From the NCBI GenBank assembly GCA_033002965.1, contig JAURVB010014787.1, positions 62,001 to 126,000 of the forward strand: a DNA stretch of 64,000 bases, written 5' to 3'. Within the stretch, counting starts at the first letter, position 1; each line of letters opens with the position of its first letter. This document shows positions 51,430-63,888 of this stretch, piece by piece. The position numbers were made by a program, and so were the translations under genes. The notes beneath the pieces were generated by a model. It saw only the letters and a program-made list of their open reading frames with translations. It did not search any database and was not told where the DNA came from. The stretch comes from Piper betle. Lineage: Eukaryota > Streptophyta > Magnoliopsida > Piperales > Piperaceae.

Positions 51430-52251
51430 TTAATTATAATGTACTCTATGAAACAAACAAAAGCAATAATCATGGGAATAAAGAAAATGGGTTCTCATTT
51501 AAGCGCATTTGACTACCGATTTCACGCCTATATATATTTATATTCTTTGAGAGAAGTGTGAATTTCAATTCCGTATTTCTCATCCTGTTATCAATCTTCT
51601 TGCCTTTCTTATGCCAACGGATGAATTCAAGTCCTCGATATCCATTCATGAATATGTTTATATATATATATATGTAAAAGATTGGATAGCCTGGGGCGAC
51701 TGTAGGAAACTAGACCATTCTATTTTATTTTTTTTAAAAAAAACTTCCCTTCCACCCTCCCACTGTCGTCCATGTCGGCGCAGCCACTGGCATCACCCTC
51801 GTCAGTGCCCGCGCCCACCATTGAGCCCCCGCCCTCAACCATGCTCACGCCCTTGCATTCCTGTCCACGTTGTCGATGACCTCCGCCGCACCCACGCTCA
51901 ATGCACCATCACCGTTCCTCCTCGCTGCGCCCACACTCGGGCGCGAGCATGGGCATGGCCGATCTGAACCGTTCAATTCTATTTTTTAAAAAATAAAACT
52001 TCCCCTCCTCCCTCCCACTGTTGTCCATGCTGGCGTGGTGCTGTCATCGCCCCCATCGGTGCCCACGCCCATGCCCTCGCACCCCCGTCAGCATTCCCGA
52101 GGATTTCTGTCGTGCCCATGCTCAACGCGTTACCACTGTTCCTCCTCGCCTTGCCCATGCCCAGGCGCGGGCATGGACGTGGCAGAGGAGCAAGGGCGGC
52201 GGCACTACCAGCGTGGGTGAGGTGGAGGGCGGCGGCTCAGGTGTGGGCACG

Positions 52252-52764
52252 TGTAATGACCCAACCATAGTGCAACGTCATGGGCTTATGTCATTTCTCT
52301 AAAATGGTTAACCTAAGTTAAAGATCTATAGTTCATTCTCACTTATAAATAGGATCTTCTCCCATTAGGTATTAGATGTGAGACTAAGTTGAGAGATCTC
52401 AAAAGATCTTCTCCCATTAGGTATTAAATGTGAGACTAAATTGAAGGATCTCACAATCCACCCACCTTAATAAATTTCGTCCCTAAGATGCCTATACTTG
52501 GCCCGTTGCTAGCCCCAGCCCACGACCTTTCTGGCCCGCGACCAGCAGCCTAGCCAACATCTCTAGTCTAACCCACAACCTAATACGGAACCAGGTTGCT
52601 CTGATACCATTTGTAATGACCCGGCCCAAAGTGCAACGTAATGCACCTAAGTTATTTCTTTAAAATGTTTAACCTAAGTTAAAGATTTATAGTTCATCCT
52701 CACTTATAAACAGGATCTTCTCCCAGTAGGTATTAGATGTGAAACTTAATTAAAGGATCTCACA
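52252..52764 (-). mobile_element. TRIM retrotransposon, copy 1
   Basis: Direct repeats 52252-52455 and 52612-52764 read, on the minus strand, TGTGAGATCC... to ...GGGTCATTACA. Next to the 5' LTR (minus strand, 52612-52764) comes AA and then TGGTATCAGAGC, the primer-binding site for initiator tRNA-Met. A purine-rich GGTGGGTGGA precedes the other LTR as the polypurine tract. The left repeat is longer because about 53 bp of it is duplicated. The internal part is only about 156 bp and non-coding, which defines a TRIM. Flanks are GCACG/ACACG. Confidence 0.8.
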
Positions 52765-53179
52765 ACACGGATGTAGGAGCGGGCGCAGGCATGGGTGTTG
52801 CGGATGAGCAAGGGGTCGTGGGTGCTGTGACAAGCAAGGGAGCGGGGTTGCGAGGGGGCACAGAGGCACAGGTGGGGGGGGGGGAGGCCGCGACCTAGGT
52901 TGGGGCACAGCGACGAGGGCGAGGACGAGGGCGTGGCAAACAACAGTGGCACTAAATTGGATGAAGATTAGGGTTTTTTAAAAAACCAAATTTGGGTCGT
53001 CAGATTATATCTGATGGCCAAGATTGGGGCAACTTCAAAAATTTTCCGCAGTCGCCCCTAAGCTATCCAAAATTTTCCTTGCCCATGCCCAGGCGCGGGC
53101 ATGGACGTGGCAGAGGAGCAAGGGCGGCGGCACTACCAGCGTGGGTGAGGTGGAGGGCGGCGGCTCAGGTGTGGGCACG

Positions 53180-53692
53180 TGTAATGACCCAACCATAGTG
53201 CAACGTCATGGGCTTATGTCATTTCTCTAAAATGGTTAACCTAAGTTAAAGATCTATAGTTCATTCTCACTTATAAATAGGATCTTCTCCCATTAGGTAT
53301 TAGATGTGAGACTAAGTTGAGAGATCTCACAAGATCTTCTCCCATTAGGTATTAAATGTGAGACTAAATTGAAGGATCTCACAATCCACCCACCTTAAGA
53401 AATTTCGTCCCTAAGATGCCTATACTTGGCCGGTTGCTAGCCCCAGCCCACAACCTTTCTGGCCCGCGACCAGCAGCCTAGCCAACATCTCTAGTCTAAC
53501 CCACAACCTAATACGGAACCAGGTTGCTCTGATACCATTTGTAATGACCCGGCCCAAAGTGCAACGTAATGCACCTAAGTTATTTCTTTAAAATGTTTAA
53601 CCTAAGTTAAAGATTTATAGTTCATCCTCACTTATAAACAGGATCTTCTCCCAGTAGGTATTAGATGTGAAACTTAATTAAATGATCTCACA
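53180..53692 (-). mobile_element. TRIM retrotransposon, copy 2 (copied with its host repeat)
   Basis: It has the same structure as the element at 52252, offset by exactly 928 bp and with the same flanks. It therefore arose by duplication of the surrounding block and not by a new insertion. The right LTR is 53540-53692, preceded on the plus strand by GCTCTGATACCA, the complement of the tRNA-iMet primer site. Confidence 0.8.
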
Positions 53693-54026
53693 ACACGGAT
53701 GTAGGAGCGGGCGCAGGCATGGGTGTTGCGGATGAGCAAGGGGTCGTGGGTGCTGTGACAAGCAAGGGTGCGGGGTTGCGAGGGCGCGGCAGCTCGGGCG
53801 AAGTCGCGAGGGGGTACGGAGGCACAGGTGGGGTGGGGGAGGCCGCGACCTAGGTTGGGGCACAGCGACGAGGGCGAGGACGAGGGCGTGGCAAACAACA
53901 GTGGCACTAAATTGGATGAAGATTAGGTTTTTTAAAAACCAAATTTGGGTCGTCAGATTATATCTGATGGCCTAGATTGGGGCAACTTCAAAAAATTTTC
54001 CCTGCAGTCGCCCCTAAGCTATCCAA

Positions 54027-54051
54027 TATATATATATATATATATATATAA
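54027..54051. repeat. (TA)n microsatellite
   Basis: A TA run of about 25 bp touches the right end of the TIR element. Confidence 0.9.
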
Positions 54052-55287
54052 AGGCTAAAATTTTAAATGCGGCACTATTGATTCTGACCAAACTGAGAAT
54101 CATATACTTTGAATTTGGGGCTCATAAAAGTATATACCCTTCAAAATTCAAACTGTATGAACATGAAATTTCAATCATGGAAAGTTTGCTAGCAAATTAA
54201 GTAGCAATTCGGATTGTTGGTAGAGGGGACCAATATATACATGCATTGGGTTTGTCTTGATATTCTCATGCTTAGGTCCACTTTATTTGAAGGCAAGGTC
54301 CCTCTGCTTTTGCCAAACCCAGCCACGATCATCAACTACAACAATATAAGAGGGAGGCACAGGAAAATTCTCCCCTAGATCTCTCCGAATTATCGTCTAC
54401 AGCTAGCTACGTTGATTGATGATGGAGAAAATTAAAAGCACATGTATATATATATATATAAAGTGATTTATATATGAGTAGCAAGTGAACATATTGGAAA
54501 GAGATGGCTTTCATGACTGGAACAAGATGGGTTGTTTTACTGTTTTGAACGTACCAATCGCTTTCATATTCACAACCAAACAGTAAAATGTTCTTCTTCG
54601 CGTAAGAGATTCACATGTATGTCAGATATTGGCATGGCAGAGATTTTAAGAAGGGACGCCAGTGGAAATGATCGTACATATCCAATGCATCCAAGGTCCC
54701 GTGTTGGATGCAGATTTATGAACGACCATAGTAATAAGTGTAAGAGGGGTGGGTTAGAAAAGGTGATCTGGAAAGGCAACCTGCCCACTGCGGCCATTGC
54801 TGAATTCCAGGCGAAAACACACTAACATCTGTTGAAGTTGAACCATTGCGTTCGGCTATATGTATATTTTTTCATATTATTTCCAGCTGATAAATGCATG
54901 CATAATTTTCAGATCTTATCAACCAAGAAAAAAATCAGGGTTTTATTTCAGTCTTGAAGCGTGAGCACTACGTATATGCATGTATATGTAATTATGTGGT
55001 ACTAATTTGTCAGTGGGTCCCCGGCAAACAAACATTTAGGTCGTAGTATACAAGTATGATGCATTTGATGTGAGGAACACATCTTGAAGCTAGTATGCAA
55101 TTGAACTAAGCTATATATATATATATGATATGAAATTTTTTTTATGCCCCTTAAGGGGCCGTCCTTATAATTGAACGGCCCAGCTACGCGAGGCACACAA
55201 AAATTTGCTCTTTATTAGTCTTTAGCTACAGCAGATGGCATGCGAGCTCATGTTATAAATCTGCCGGCCCGGAAAGAGATAATGCAG
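54052..55287. other. Intergenic DNA downstream of MIR396
   Basis: No gene is supported. A frame at 54532-54825 on the plus strand (97 codons, Cys/Arg-rich, no known domain) is open, but it has no homology I recognise and no splice context. Short (TA)n runs occur near 54450 and 55115. Confidence 0.35.
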
Positions 55288-55439
55288 ATGGGCGGAAGAA
55301 GATCGTTTCCCATGTCTTCCCACAGCTTTCTTGAGCTTCACACTGGGACTGAACTACACTGTGAACTATTCCGCTCATGACCAACAATTGAGTATGAAGT
55401 TCAAGAAAGCCGTGGAAAAGCATGATCAGATCTACCCAT
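55288..55439 (-). ncRNA. MIR396: MIR396 precursor hairpin
   Basis: Read on the minus strand, the 5' arm (55417-55397) starts TTCCACGGCTTTCTTGAAC, which is miR396 with G instead of A at position 7. The 3' arm (55336-55316) is GCTCAAGAAAGCTGTGGGAA plus G, a classic miR396 star. The two 21-mers pair with 2-nt 3' overhangs and a single A:C mismatch near the end, with G:U pairs at three places. A 60-nt loop separates them, and the lower stem continues (CATG/CATG, GATC/GATC, GGG/CCC). miR396 represses GROWTH-REGULATING FACTOR transcripts and so limits cell proliferation. The G-7 form occurs in other plants. Confidence 0.85.
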
Positions 55440-55968
55440 ATGTAACTATCTATCCTTTAATTAAAAGCTCCCACTACAGCCAGATCGAGCATGAGGGATA
55501 AGAGGAATTAAGAGTCGACAATATTGGAAGCTCGAAGTACCAGCTAGTAGAACACAAATGTCTGGAAATTAATTTGAAAATCGTGAGGAATATAGAAAAA
55601 TCACACCTCACTGGCGAGCTGATCAGAAGTACTTGATCGTATTATCAAATAATTCCTCTTGGTGATCACAATAGCAAAAACTAAGAACTGCCCATGAGAT
55701 CAACTACGCCAGTTTAGAGGACGTGAATCAGAAGAACTAGTGAGTTGAAGATAAAATGGAGGTGATATCCTAGTTGGAATTTGAGGAGAAAACAGTTCGG
55801 AAATGAAAGAAAGAGAGGGAGAAACGGGGAAGACGAGCTCTTTACGGCACAGTAATACCCGTTCGAGCGTGCCGCTACTGTTACCGCTAAACTCGTGCGC
55901 GAGGGGGTCACCTCCGAGCCATCCAGCCTGGTTAACAAAATAGAAAAATCAAAATAAAAAAAGTGATT

Positions 55969-56042
55969 TGGCGTCGCCCGGACTTGAACCGGAGACCTTC
56001 AGTGTGTTAGACTGACGTGATAACCAACTACACCACGACACC
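55969..56042 (-). tRNA. tRNA-Val (anticodon AAC)
   Basis: The 74-nt minus-strand cloverleaf has an acceptor stem GGTGTCG/CGACGCC (one T:G pair), with the D-arm over the A box TGGTGTAGTTGG. The anticodon stem TCAGT/ACTGA encloses CTAACAC, and the T-arm lies over the B box GGTTCAAGTCC. The discriminator is A. A run of six T follows on the minus strand as a Pol III stop. All parts fit the standard nuclear plant tRNA-Val(AAC), reading GUU codons, and no intron is present. Confidence 0.95.
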
Positions 56043-58199
56043 TCCTTGGTTACTTGTGTGTATATTAAATTTATTAATCTATTTTAATATTTTTCTAAAA
56101 TTATATTTTGAAGAACCTTGTGTTAGCTGATATAAAATATAAAATATCAACAGCTTTTGAATCTAGTCACCCTTTTCTAAATTTAAATAGTCGTAATTTT
56201 TTTAATATAAACAAAATACCCTCACCTTCTAATAGTTATTGTAATTAAATGATCGATATTTAAGTTAGCTTACATAAAAATATTAGCTTCAACCAATACT
56301 AATTATCCTCTTATATTCTTTCCTACGAGGCTTAATGATGTAATTAACCATAGGAAAATGCATTGTTTGTACTAAAGACCAATATTTTTGGGTCAAATGG
56401 ATAGCAATGGCATAAAGATGATCTTGCATAATCACGATTAGTGCTAATATTACTAGTTTTTAATTGATCATTGCTTATTGCGTCTAGTTTTTTGTAGGAT
56501 TCTAACACAATTACTTTTCTACAATTTTCTTTAAATAAACAATAATTAGTAATCTTATATTAGTTCATCCAAGAGAGTAATTTAAAACTCTTGGAGTTTA
56601 GATTAAGCTCGTTCAGGTAGCAACTAGATAGATAGAGTAGAGTCAACTCCAAATCAATTTGTAGTCATTTATAGTAATATTTTTCAGTGTGGTAGATAAA
56701 AAGTATCACAATGTGTAATATAGATTTTCATAAGAGTCTTTACATAGCACTCCAATTTGGCTAGCTCGTGGGTTGAATTGAAGTAAATAACTTTGGAATG
56801 CTAATTCATAACCCATTAACATGCAAAACTAATTCATAGAGACATAAACCATTTAAGACGTCGGAAGACAGAAATCATATGGAGTGTAATGCACAAATAA
56901 AATCCAAAATACATGCAAAGACCCCTTTAGTTGGGCTCATACAAATAGGATATTTTAAATATGTATAAGTTATAAGGGGTACTTAGATTTTTGGAAAAAA
57001 TTTAGCAAAGTCTTCCCTATAACTAAGACATTTAAAAATATTTCATAACTTGTAAGTATTCACAATTAATAAAATCACATGCAAAATATTTTGTTTATTT
57101 CATTTTCACACACAACAACACTTAGGAGGTGTTTCACCTTATTCACATCACATTAGAGAGTAGTTATATTACATTTTTACATTCTTGAGGTTGTTAGTTT
57201 GTCTAATTTTCATATAGGTCTTCAATCTTCAAAACAAAGCCCGAAAATTCTTCCAAATATTTCTTCTTCACTTTGGGTACTTACATAAGTAACATAGTTT
57301 AACATACATGAGATTTATTAAACCTTCAATTCACGAACTCAAGGGTTTAAAGAATTCCTGCACAAAATATAGGTTAGATCTATATGCCCTAAAGTATTCC
57401 ATTTGCAAGACAGAAAGATACAGTTAGAAAAAAATAATACATTCACAAAAAACTAGTTTGCATTTCAAAATGGCCTGAGACCCCACATTTCACATCCACA
57501 CAGTAGCCAATAACACCTTTGCAAAATAAGGAGGGAGACATATACACAAAACCAAAACAAAACACTACACACAAACAAACAAGCAGCCCAGCCCAACATC
57601 CTCCAAGCCTCCTTGTAATTTGTGTACCTATGCGAATCAATGTCATGATAACGCCTCTTCATAAATATAAGAAAATGTGTAAGCAACGAGTATTAATAAA
57701 TCTCAAATAAATAATAAGAGAAACAACAAAAGTGGCAAATAGATAACTCATTGTCCACGAAAAAACTGAAATGAAATAGAAACTTCTCCGTGCACACACA
57801 CAATCTACATCACAATATGGCGGATAGAGTCTAATCATAATTACAAAAATATCCACATACACGAACTATCAACAGTAATGTGTTGGTACTATGATGAGCC
57901 ATAATTTGGTCGACCGTACATGCTCGTGGTTAATAAGGCCTAACTGATCCCATTTAAAAACATGGCATGATTCAGATATACTCAATAGAAAGCACACATA
58001 TGCCGAGATGCTGAAATACACACTACTAGCAATATTATATTGATAATCATAAACATACAATTAACTACTAATCAAACACCACATGTGGATATCGACCGAG
58101 TCTCTTAGTTAGTGTCATGCTTCCATCCACTATGGATGTACTAAAAATCCAAAAATGTATAATAAGTATAAGGCTTGAGTATAATTAGTTTAAATAGCA
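56043..58199. other. AT-rich intergenic DNA, no gene seen
   Basis: No coding or RNA gene is supported. Small frames on both strands at 57440-58060 are rich in Ile, Tyr and Phe and reflect base composition. Part of the lower region may be unrecognised continuation of the LTR at 58200-59675. Confidence 0.4.
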
Positions 58200-59675
58200 T
58201 TAAAGTGCAATTTTTGAGTTGAATCTTGTATTTTTAAAAACTCATCGAGAGATCCCATCCTTGAGATTTTATTAATCTAAAAAATCAATAAGAAGATCAG
58301 TAATTAATAGGATTCAATAAAACGCTACTAGCTATGTCATACGATATAAAAGCAAAACACATAAGCCAAATAATAGATTAAGTTGAGGGATCGTCCTAAT
58401 AGACCTAAGAAGAGTTCAACGTCCTACCACGACAAGCTCGACTCCTCATAGCTTAATAATGCAGACCACTAGTTAAACCATGTATGATGCGTGCATGTAA
58501 TAATATGTAAATAGTCCTACAAGCGACAAATGATGTGACATGTAAGGCAAAACATTAAACACTCCATACATCACATTAACACCATAGTCACATGCTAAGC
58601 GAGACAAAAAATGCCCGAGGTTTTGACAAATCAAATGAGGATGTCGAGACATAAATTTTGGTATTTTATAAAATACATTTCGGAAATCAACCTGTGTACT
58701 TAAATTCTAACTTAAGATATTGAAATGCTCGGAGAACTAGGAGAATTTATCATGAGGTGTTTGACAACTAATCAAGAATGAAATCTCCATAAAATTATGA
58801 AAAGAAATTTAAATTGTCAGTCAACTTATTTAGGTATAACCATGTTGATAATTTTATCATACCGACTTCAAAGTAGTTAAAGTTGAAAGATACTCTTATG
58901 AAATCACTTGAGATATCAAATCAAACTCACGCTTTAACCCATTAATTATGAATTATTTTATTATTTAAAATAATCTGATAATGTTAGGTTAATTAGGATA
59001 ATTAATTTAATTATTATTTAACTTAAGATTTCACATTAACAACCATTTTACAATCAAATGTGAGTTAAATTGTCATTATTTTAATTATTTAATTAATTTA
59101 TTAATTTAACATGCAAAGCATGGCGGTCCAAAAATTACAAAATTTTAATCTTTTATACTTAAATCATTATTATGTCTATTAGTTGGTAGATTTCACGTTT
59201 AAGCTAACACAAACATTTTATTTCATTTCATTCATAAAATAATAATAAATCAATGAAAATCACATTTTTATTATGCAAACGATAAGAAAATTAGTCAAAT
59301 TAGATGATGAAATGAAGATCTAGCTATTTACATGCATAATAAGAAATTCTACCTGCAAATAATCATGATCATGTATGAAAAATGAAAGGATCAGGGAGAG
59401 GACGATGTACCTGAGGGAGGAGGGAGGAGAGAGAGGGGAAGATGAAGGCGAGGAGGGGTTGACAGGGCTGGACGGTGGCCAAGGTGGCAAGAGGCGGCTA
59501 GGGGCCAACCAAAACAAATATGCAGTAGACACACCATCCAGTGCCCAAGCTCACAATACCACATAAAAGATTCCACTAATACCAGACCAATCGATCTGTA
59601 CCCACGTGTGCTATTTGGATCGAGGCAAATTCAAAATCAGACATAAAATACAAGGCTGACAGGTTGGGTTTTACA
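58200..59675 (-). mobile_element. Inverted LTR portion, same family as the solo LTR at 33401
   Basis: The minus strand begins TGTAAAACCCAACCTGTC at 59675. Further along it shows GCGTTTTATTGAATCC, then GATTAATAAAATCTC and AAGGATGGGATCTCTCGATG. These correspond in order to GCGTTTTATCGGATC, GGATTAATAACCCTC and GAGGATGAGATCCCTCAAG of the solo LTR. The 3' end (GGTGTTACA) is not found, so it is truncated or degraded beyond about 58200. Confidence 0.55.
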
Positions 59676-61964
59676 ATGTAGAATTTGACAAATATATGAA
59701 TTATATAGCATTTGATTAATGTTATTTAACTCAATTACATGAAAAATACGATTATGCTTTCATACATCTTATTAGTTGCCTTAAAAAATTAATCATAAAA
59801 TATTGTCACGGCTACCATGAGATTGACTCAAGAACCACATAGTGGAGTAGTACTCAACCTGAGGAGTAATAAGCTTTGGTCGAATCAAATTAGGAGCTCT
59901 AATTACAAATATGCAGCTTTAGACGCGGCAAGTTTATTTTTATTTTTTATTTAAAAAAATATTGAGACAACAAGTTGGGGTGTTCATGATGCATATCGTG
60001 TATGCTTTAAGAAAGAAACAGACAATGTGGTTAATCAATTAACAGTTTTGAAAGCTTTTCGAGATAGTGAGTCGAGCAATTAGCTTGTGCTGGATTAAAA
60101 ATAGCTCTGATGATCAAAGCCAATATGCTTGAAGTGCACTGAAGAAATAGACAAACTGCTCTTGAGAGAGGAGGCGGAGGAAAGTAATTCGTAAAAGCTT
60201 TGACTCGAAAAAAAGAACTTCAAGTGCTCCATGATAATGATAAAACGAAGCTGCACCACTTCAAAGGGCAACGAGAGGTTGACGGTTTGACGCAAGCTAC
60301 ACGCGAGCGCAAAAAGCATTAATTTGTGAGTTGTTTGTCGATTCTTATCAATAGAAGTGGGCAAGCTTCTTCCAACTTTCCAGTCGTTTTTATCAAGAAG
60401 ATAAATAAACTTGCTTTTACAGCTTATTAAATGTTTGTTTTGGCTGTTTCTTATTTGGCATCATTTTTATCAGCAATAAACAAAAAATTAATATTCGAAT
60501 TCACGGTTTCTTCTTGGAAGACATTGATCAGAAGTAAGTCAAGGTCATAGCAGAAAATCTGATCTAAAGTCAGCTCGTTACTTTTGTACGTACATATATA
60601 ATTGATCATTTGTTGGATCTTATTTTTCCAAATATATAAAATGTAGATTTCTAACCAAATTAGCTAGCTGTACATATATTTAAATATATGGTTCTCAAAT
60701 TCATGGAGAGGTCTTGGGGAATTAATAAGTTAATTAGTTAAAGAGTATAGTTTTTCCCCAGCCAATTAAGTTGCAAGAGTTGTGCATTGCATTTGAGAGG
60801 TTCTTGGGTGGGTATTGTTGGTTCATGTGTGTGGGGTTGTAAACAGCAACTAGTTAGTGCTATGTATGGGGTGGAGTGGTTGGGAGATTAATTACTAGAA
60901 GATTGGCATATATTAAAAAAAGTGGATCGAAGCTTGACAAATGGAGAATGTATACCAGAGCATTGGTACAGATAAGTTTGTGTATTGCTACAGTAGAGAA
61001 GATGGCTCCAGTTTTTCAATTTGGGGAGATTTTTTTAATTTGGTATGCCATCATTTCTCCTGAGAAACTTAATTCGGTGCAGTACATTCACCCTAAACCA
61101 CATGAAAACTTCAAACTAAGCAACATTAGCTTTCACAATCACACCTTAAGAATATGCCCATATTATATTAAATATTTACAATTTTATATAAAAATGAATG
61201 CTGAATATAGAATGTGTGAGTTATTCACACTAAGCTCAGTGCCTGTACCTTGGAGTGTAGCTATATAATTTCCAAAGGGTCTTTGGAAAATATTTGTACA
61301 CACACTGCTTCGGGTATTTGCAACAAATTAAGAACTGAGTTTTTTATTGGTTTGGGGGAGACAATATTAAGAAGTCCGAGGCTGGCGTCACAATGATGTA
61401 GCGAAGATGTTAAAATTCCAAGGTATGTTTATAGCTATTTTCTTTCATCTGTTGCCCTTTTTGCCTGTTGGTCCACAAAGGCCCAACTTTCGATCATTAT
61501 AGCTAGTGTAAAATAATGACGCTGCTTTCTCTTCTTCAAGAAAAACCAAACACGGCGAAGACTCACAAGAAGCTTCCTACTTTTTCGCTTACTCATCACC
61601 AAAACATTTTAACAGAGTGAGACCGCAACATCGATCCTTCAAGTTTTTCCATTCCGATTGATGTCGTAAAAGCATTGACGAAAATTTTTTGCTCGAGTTA
61701 TATCAAGAAGATCAGTTGATTCTAATCGTAGTACTGCATGTTTTTGTATGGTGTCCAAGAGTACTTTTGAGAGCTTGCCATCTTGAATATCGTTTTTTTC
61801 TATTCCTATGGTATATGATTCACAGTTTTTAGGGGAAAGATGTTTGTGATGATATTCAGATATCAGACATAAGAGCAGATCGCAGAGAAAACAATATTAC
61901 TTGGAAATAAAAGAGTCAGAGGAGTCCTTTTTTGCATATATAGATAACATCAATATTCTTCAAA
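59676..61964. other. Intergenic DNA upstream of the bHLH gene
   Basis: No gene is supported. Open frames at 60095-60364 (minus) and 60876-61268 (plus) show no domain or splice context. The final few hundred bases should contain the bHLH promoter. A TATATAGAT stretch lies at about 61936, only 30 bp before the ATG, too close to serve as TATA box for an RNA that includes that ATG unless the leader is almost absent. Confidence 0.4.
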
Positions 61965-63888
61965 ATGCAAAGGTGGGTAAGATCACAACCATCTGATCAG
62001 ATCCCATCTGATTTGGTGAAGCAGCTATTAGATACTCAGGATCATCCAACATGTAATGATCAAGTACCAGTTAATTCTTTCCACCCAGAAGCTCCTAAGG
62101 TTGATGATCATGATCATAATAGTGCTGTTCAGCTTTATGCTTCTTCCCAGTTGCAAGATCAAGCCGCAGGCTTCTCATCCATCAGCTGGCATGAACAACT
62201 CAAGTAAGTACTCTTCTTTCCCTTTATACACCACTATTTTTAGAACAAGAAATGATGTTGCAATACCGATCATACCATATTTTTTGTGGCGAAGGAATTA
62301 TTATAAACAGCTTTAGCATTTGGAAACTATATATCAATTCGCATCTATAATCATGATGTGTTTTGCTTTTGGGAGGTTCTATCATATATACATGTCCTTA
62401 GACCTTATTGATGTCAAACACAATATTGAATATTAATCTTTAACGTAGATACCTCTTAGCTAGCCATATTGGTAATCAACCCATCTGTATATTGGCCGAG
62501 CATGATATGTATATTATGTTAGAATGAGGGATAAGTTCGTATATTGTCCACACCTCTAATTCTAACTTACGTGAAAGCTTTTATACTTATATATATTACA
62601 CTTAAGCACTCCATGGTTTTATATATGCTGCAGTGGTGCAAGATGCGGCTTTGAGATTGAGAGTGGAACTCTAGATTATCACCAGCAAAAACTGGAACCA
62701 CTCAACTTGTTCATGGATAGCTCCTCCCTGATATCAAGCAGCAACTTCAAATCAACAACTAATCTCCAGACAGAAAGTTCATTTTTTCCCCAAGGGTTTT
62801 TTGGAGAAGAAGATTATTCTACCAACTTTACCAATACTTGCCTCTCCTCCTCAGATAATAGCACTGGTCGTTTACAACACATAGACGACCTTCCTCCACG
62901 TCCTTATGGCCATTCGTCACTATCTGATCAGAAGGCAACAGACAAGCTTCAAGTCTCCCTCACTGAAGATGACGATGGCTTTCAAGGTCAGAAAGCTGCC
63001 TCCGAGGTGAAGCTAACTTAGTCCCTCAAACCATTCGCATGCATGGCTGTTATGAAATATATACGAAAACATTTCTTTCCTTTCCATCTGAAAAAAATGC
63101 GACTTTATTGATCAATACTACTATTTGCAGTCTTGGGGCACCTAGCTACTATAAAAGTGGTTAATGCATATTGATAATAAAATGGTGTTAAATATTGATG
63201 AAGTATGAGTCGACAAAATTTACTGGTCGATCGGAAAATATTTGATTCAGATAGTACAATATTTATACAAAGGTACTGGATGGAATTAACAAAAACCTTC
63301 ACTTTTGGGCACCATATTATTCATGACATGAAGGTGCTTAAGGAAATAGAAAACCCTCACTAATTGCGGGTACTTGGCATGCTCGCTCGTACAACTACAA
63401 CCAAATAATTTGTTGGTCGTTGGATGATTAACAAAATTCAGATTCTAAAGATTCTAGTTGGAAAATTTTTGTGAAGATCACAAATACAGGTAGTACTTAT
63501 GGTGAAATATATAATTGTCATCGACAGGGAATTTTTAACCCTTTTTATAAACTAAGGAACAAGTTGAGCAGCTCTGGCTCATAACTTAGAGAGCTTAGGC
63601 TATGAGCCCGAGCGGAGCTGAAGCTTTGCTCGACTCGACTTGTAATTTCCAACTTCATTAGTATAGGAAAAATTATTTTTTTAAAGATGATCCTTTTAAC
63701 TTCAGGTTTTTGAATCATGCATGCACAAGTGGGATATATATATAGAAAACCATGCATATTGATTATTTTGCGTGTACGTAAAAATATGCCTTGAATCCCA
63801 ACAATGGAAATAGGATTATGTGGCTGTTGGCAGTTCTCACGCTGGGTCAAAACGAAGTCGCTCCAGCACTAACCTTACAACCTTCAAG
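61965..63888 (+). CDS. Atypical bHLH transcription factor (bHLH112/123/114-like), 5' exons only
   Basis: Three exons are visible: 61965-62203, 62634-63006 and 63814-63888, with phases 2, 0 and 0; the gene continues past the window. The first two encode a low-complexity Ser/Asn/Gln-rich region (FSSISWHEQL, NLFMDSSSLISSSN, SSFFPQGFFGEEDYS), as in the long N-termini of this subfamily. The third ends GSKRSRSSTNLTTFK at a donor. In these factors the motif [KR]xPR...FK directly precedes VRKEKLGDRITALQQ, the atypical basic-HLH start, and an intron falls exactly there. The DNA-binding domain itself must lie beyond 64000. The third exon uses the acceptor GGAAATAG (63806-63813), the only one that keeps the frame. 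Relatives act in root, seed and stress responses. Confidence 0.65.

Larger units (their letters stand above)
51682..54026. mobile_element. Non-autonomous TIR transposon with an internally duplicated 3' half
   Basis: The left end TTGGATAGC, CTGGGGCGACTG and the right end, which reads inward as TTGGATAGCTTAGGGGCGACTG, are inverted repeats of about 22 bp. (TA)n or TA-rich DNA lies outside both. From 52151 to 53070 and again from 53079 to 54026 the sequence is an almost exact direct repeat (offset 928 bp). An additional right-type end (53049-53070) is therefore buried inside. The second unit has 26 bp (about 53790) that the first lacks, between GCGAG microhomologies. Each unit carries one TRIM. 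There is no transposase. Confidence 0.7.

Noticed and set aside
54532..54825. A 97-codon Cys/Arg-rich open frame as a small secreted or zinc-binding protein
   Set aside because: It has no signal peptide, no regular Cys spacing and no homology I recognise.
55316..55417. MIR396 read on the plus strand
   Set aside because: The plus-strand 5' arm differs from miR396 at two diagnostic positions, whereas the minus strand gives a near-exact mature and a classic star sequence in the usual arms.
59320..59576. Pro/Ser-rich frames near 59.4 kb
   Set aside because: They arise from a GAGGAGG/GGGAGA purine-rich stretch within an inverted LTR.
60095..61268. Open frames at 60095-60364 (minus) and 60876-61268 (plus) as genes
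   Set aside because: No recognisable domain, splice context or family resemblance; composition follows the local AT-rich DNA.
63007..63888. An apparent frameshift between exons 2 and 3 of the bHLH gene when the acceptor GGCAG (63829-63833) is used
   Set aside because: The upstream acceptor GGAAATAG (63806-63813) joins in phase 0 and yields DYVAVGSSHAGSKRSRS..., so no lesion is needed.
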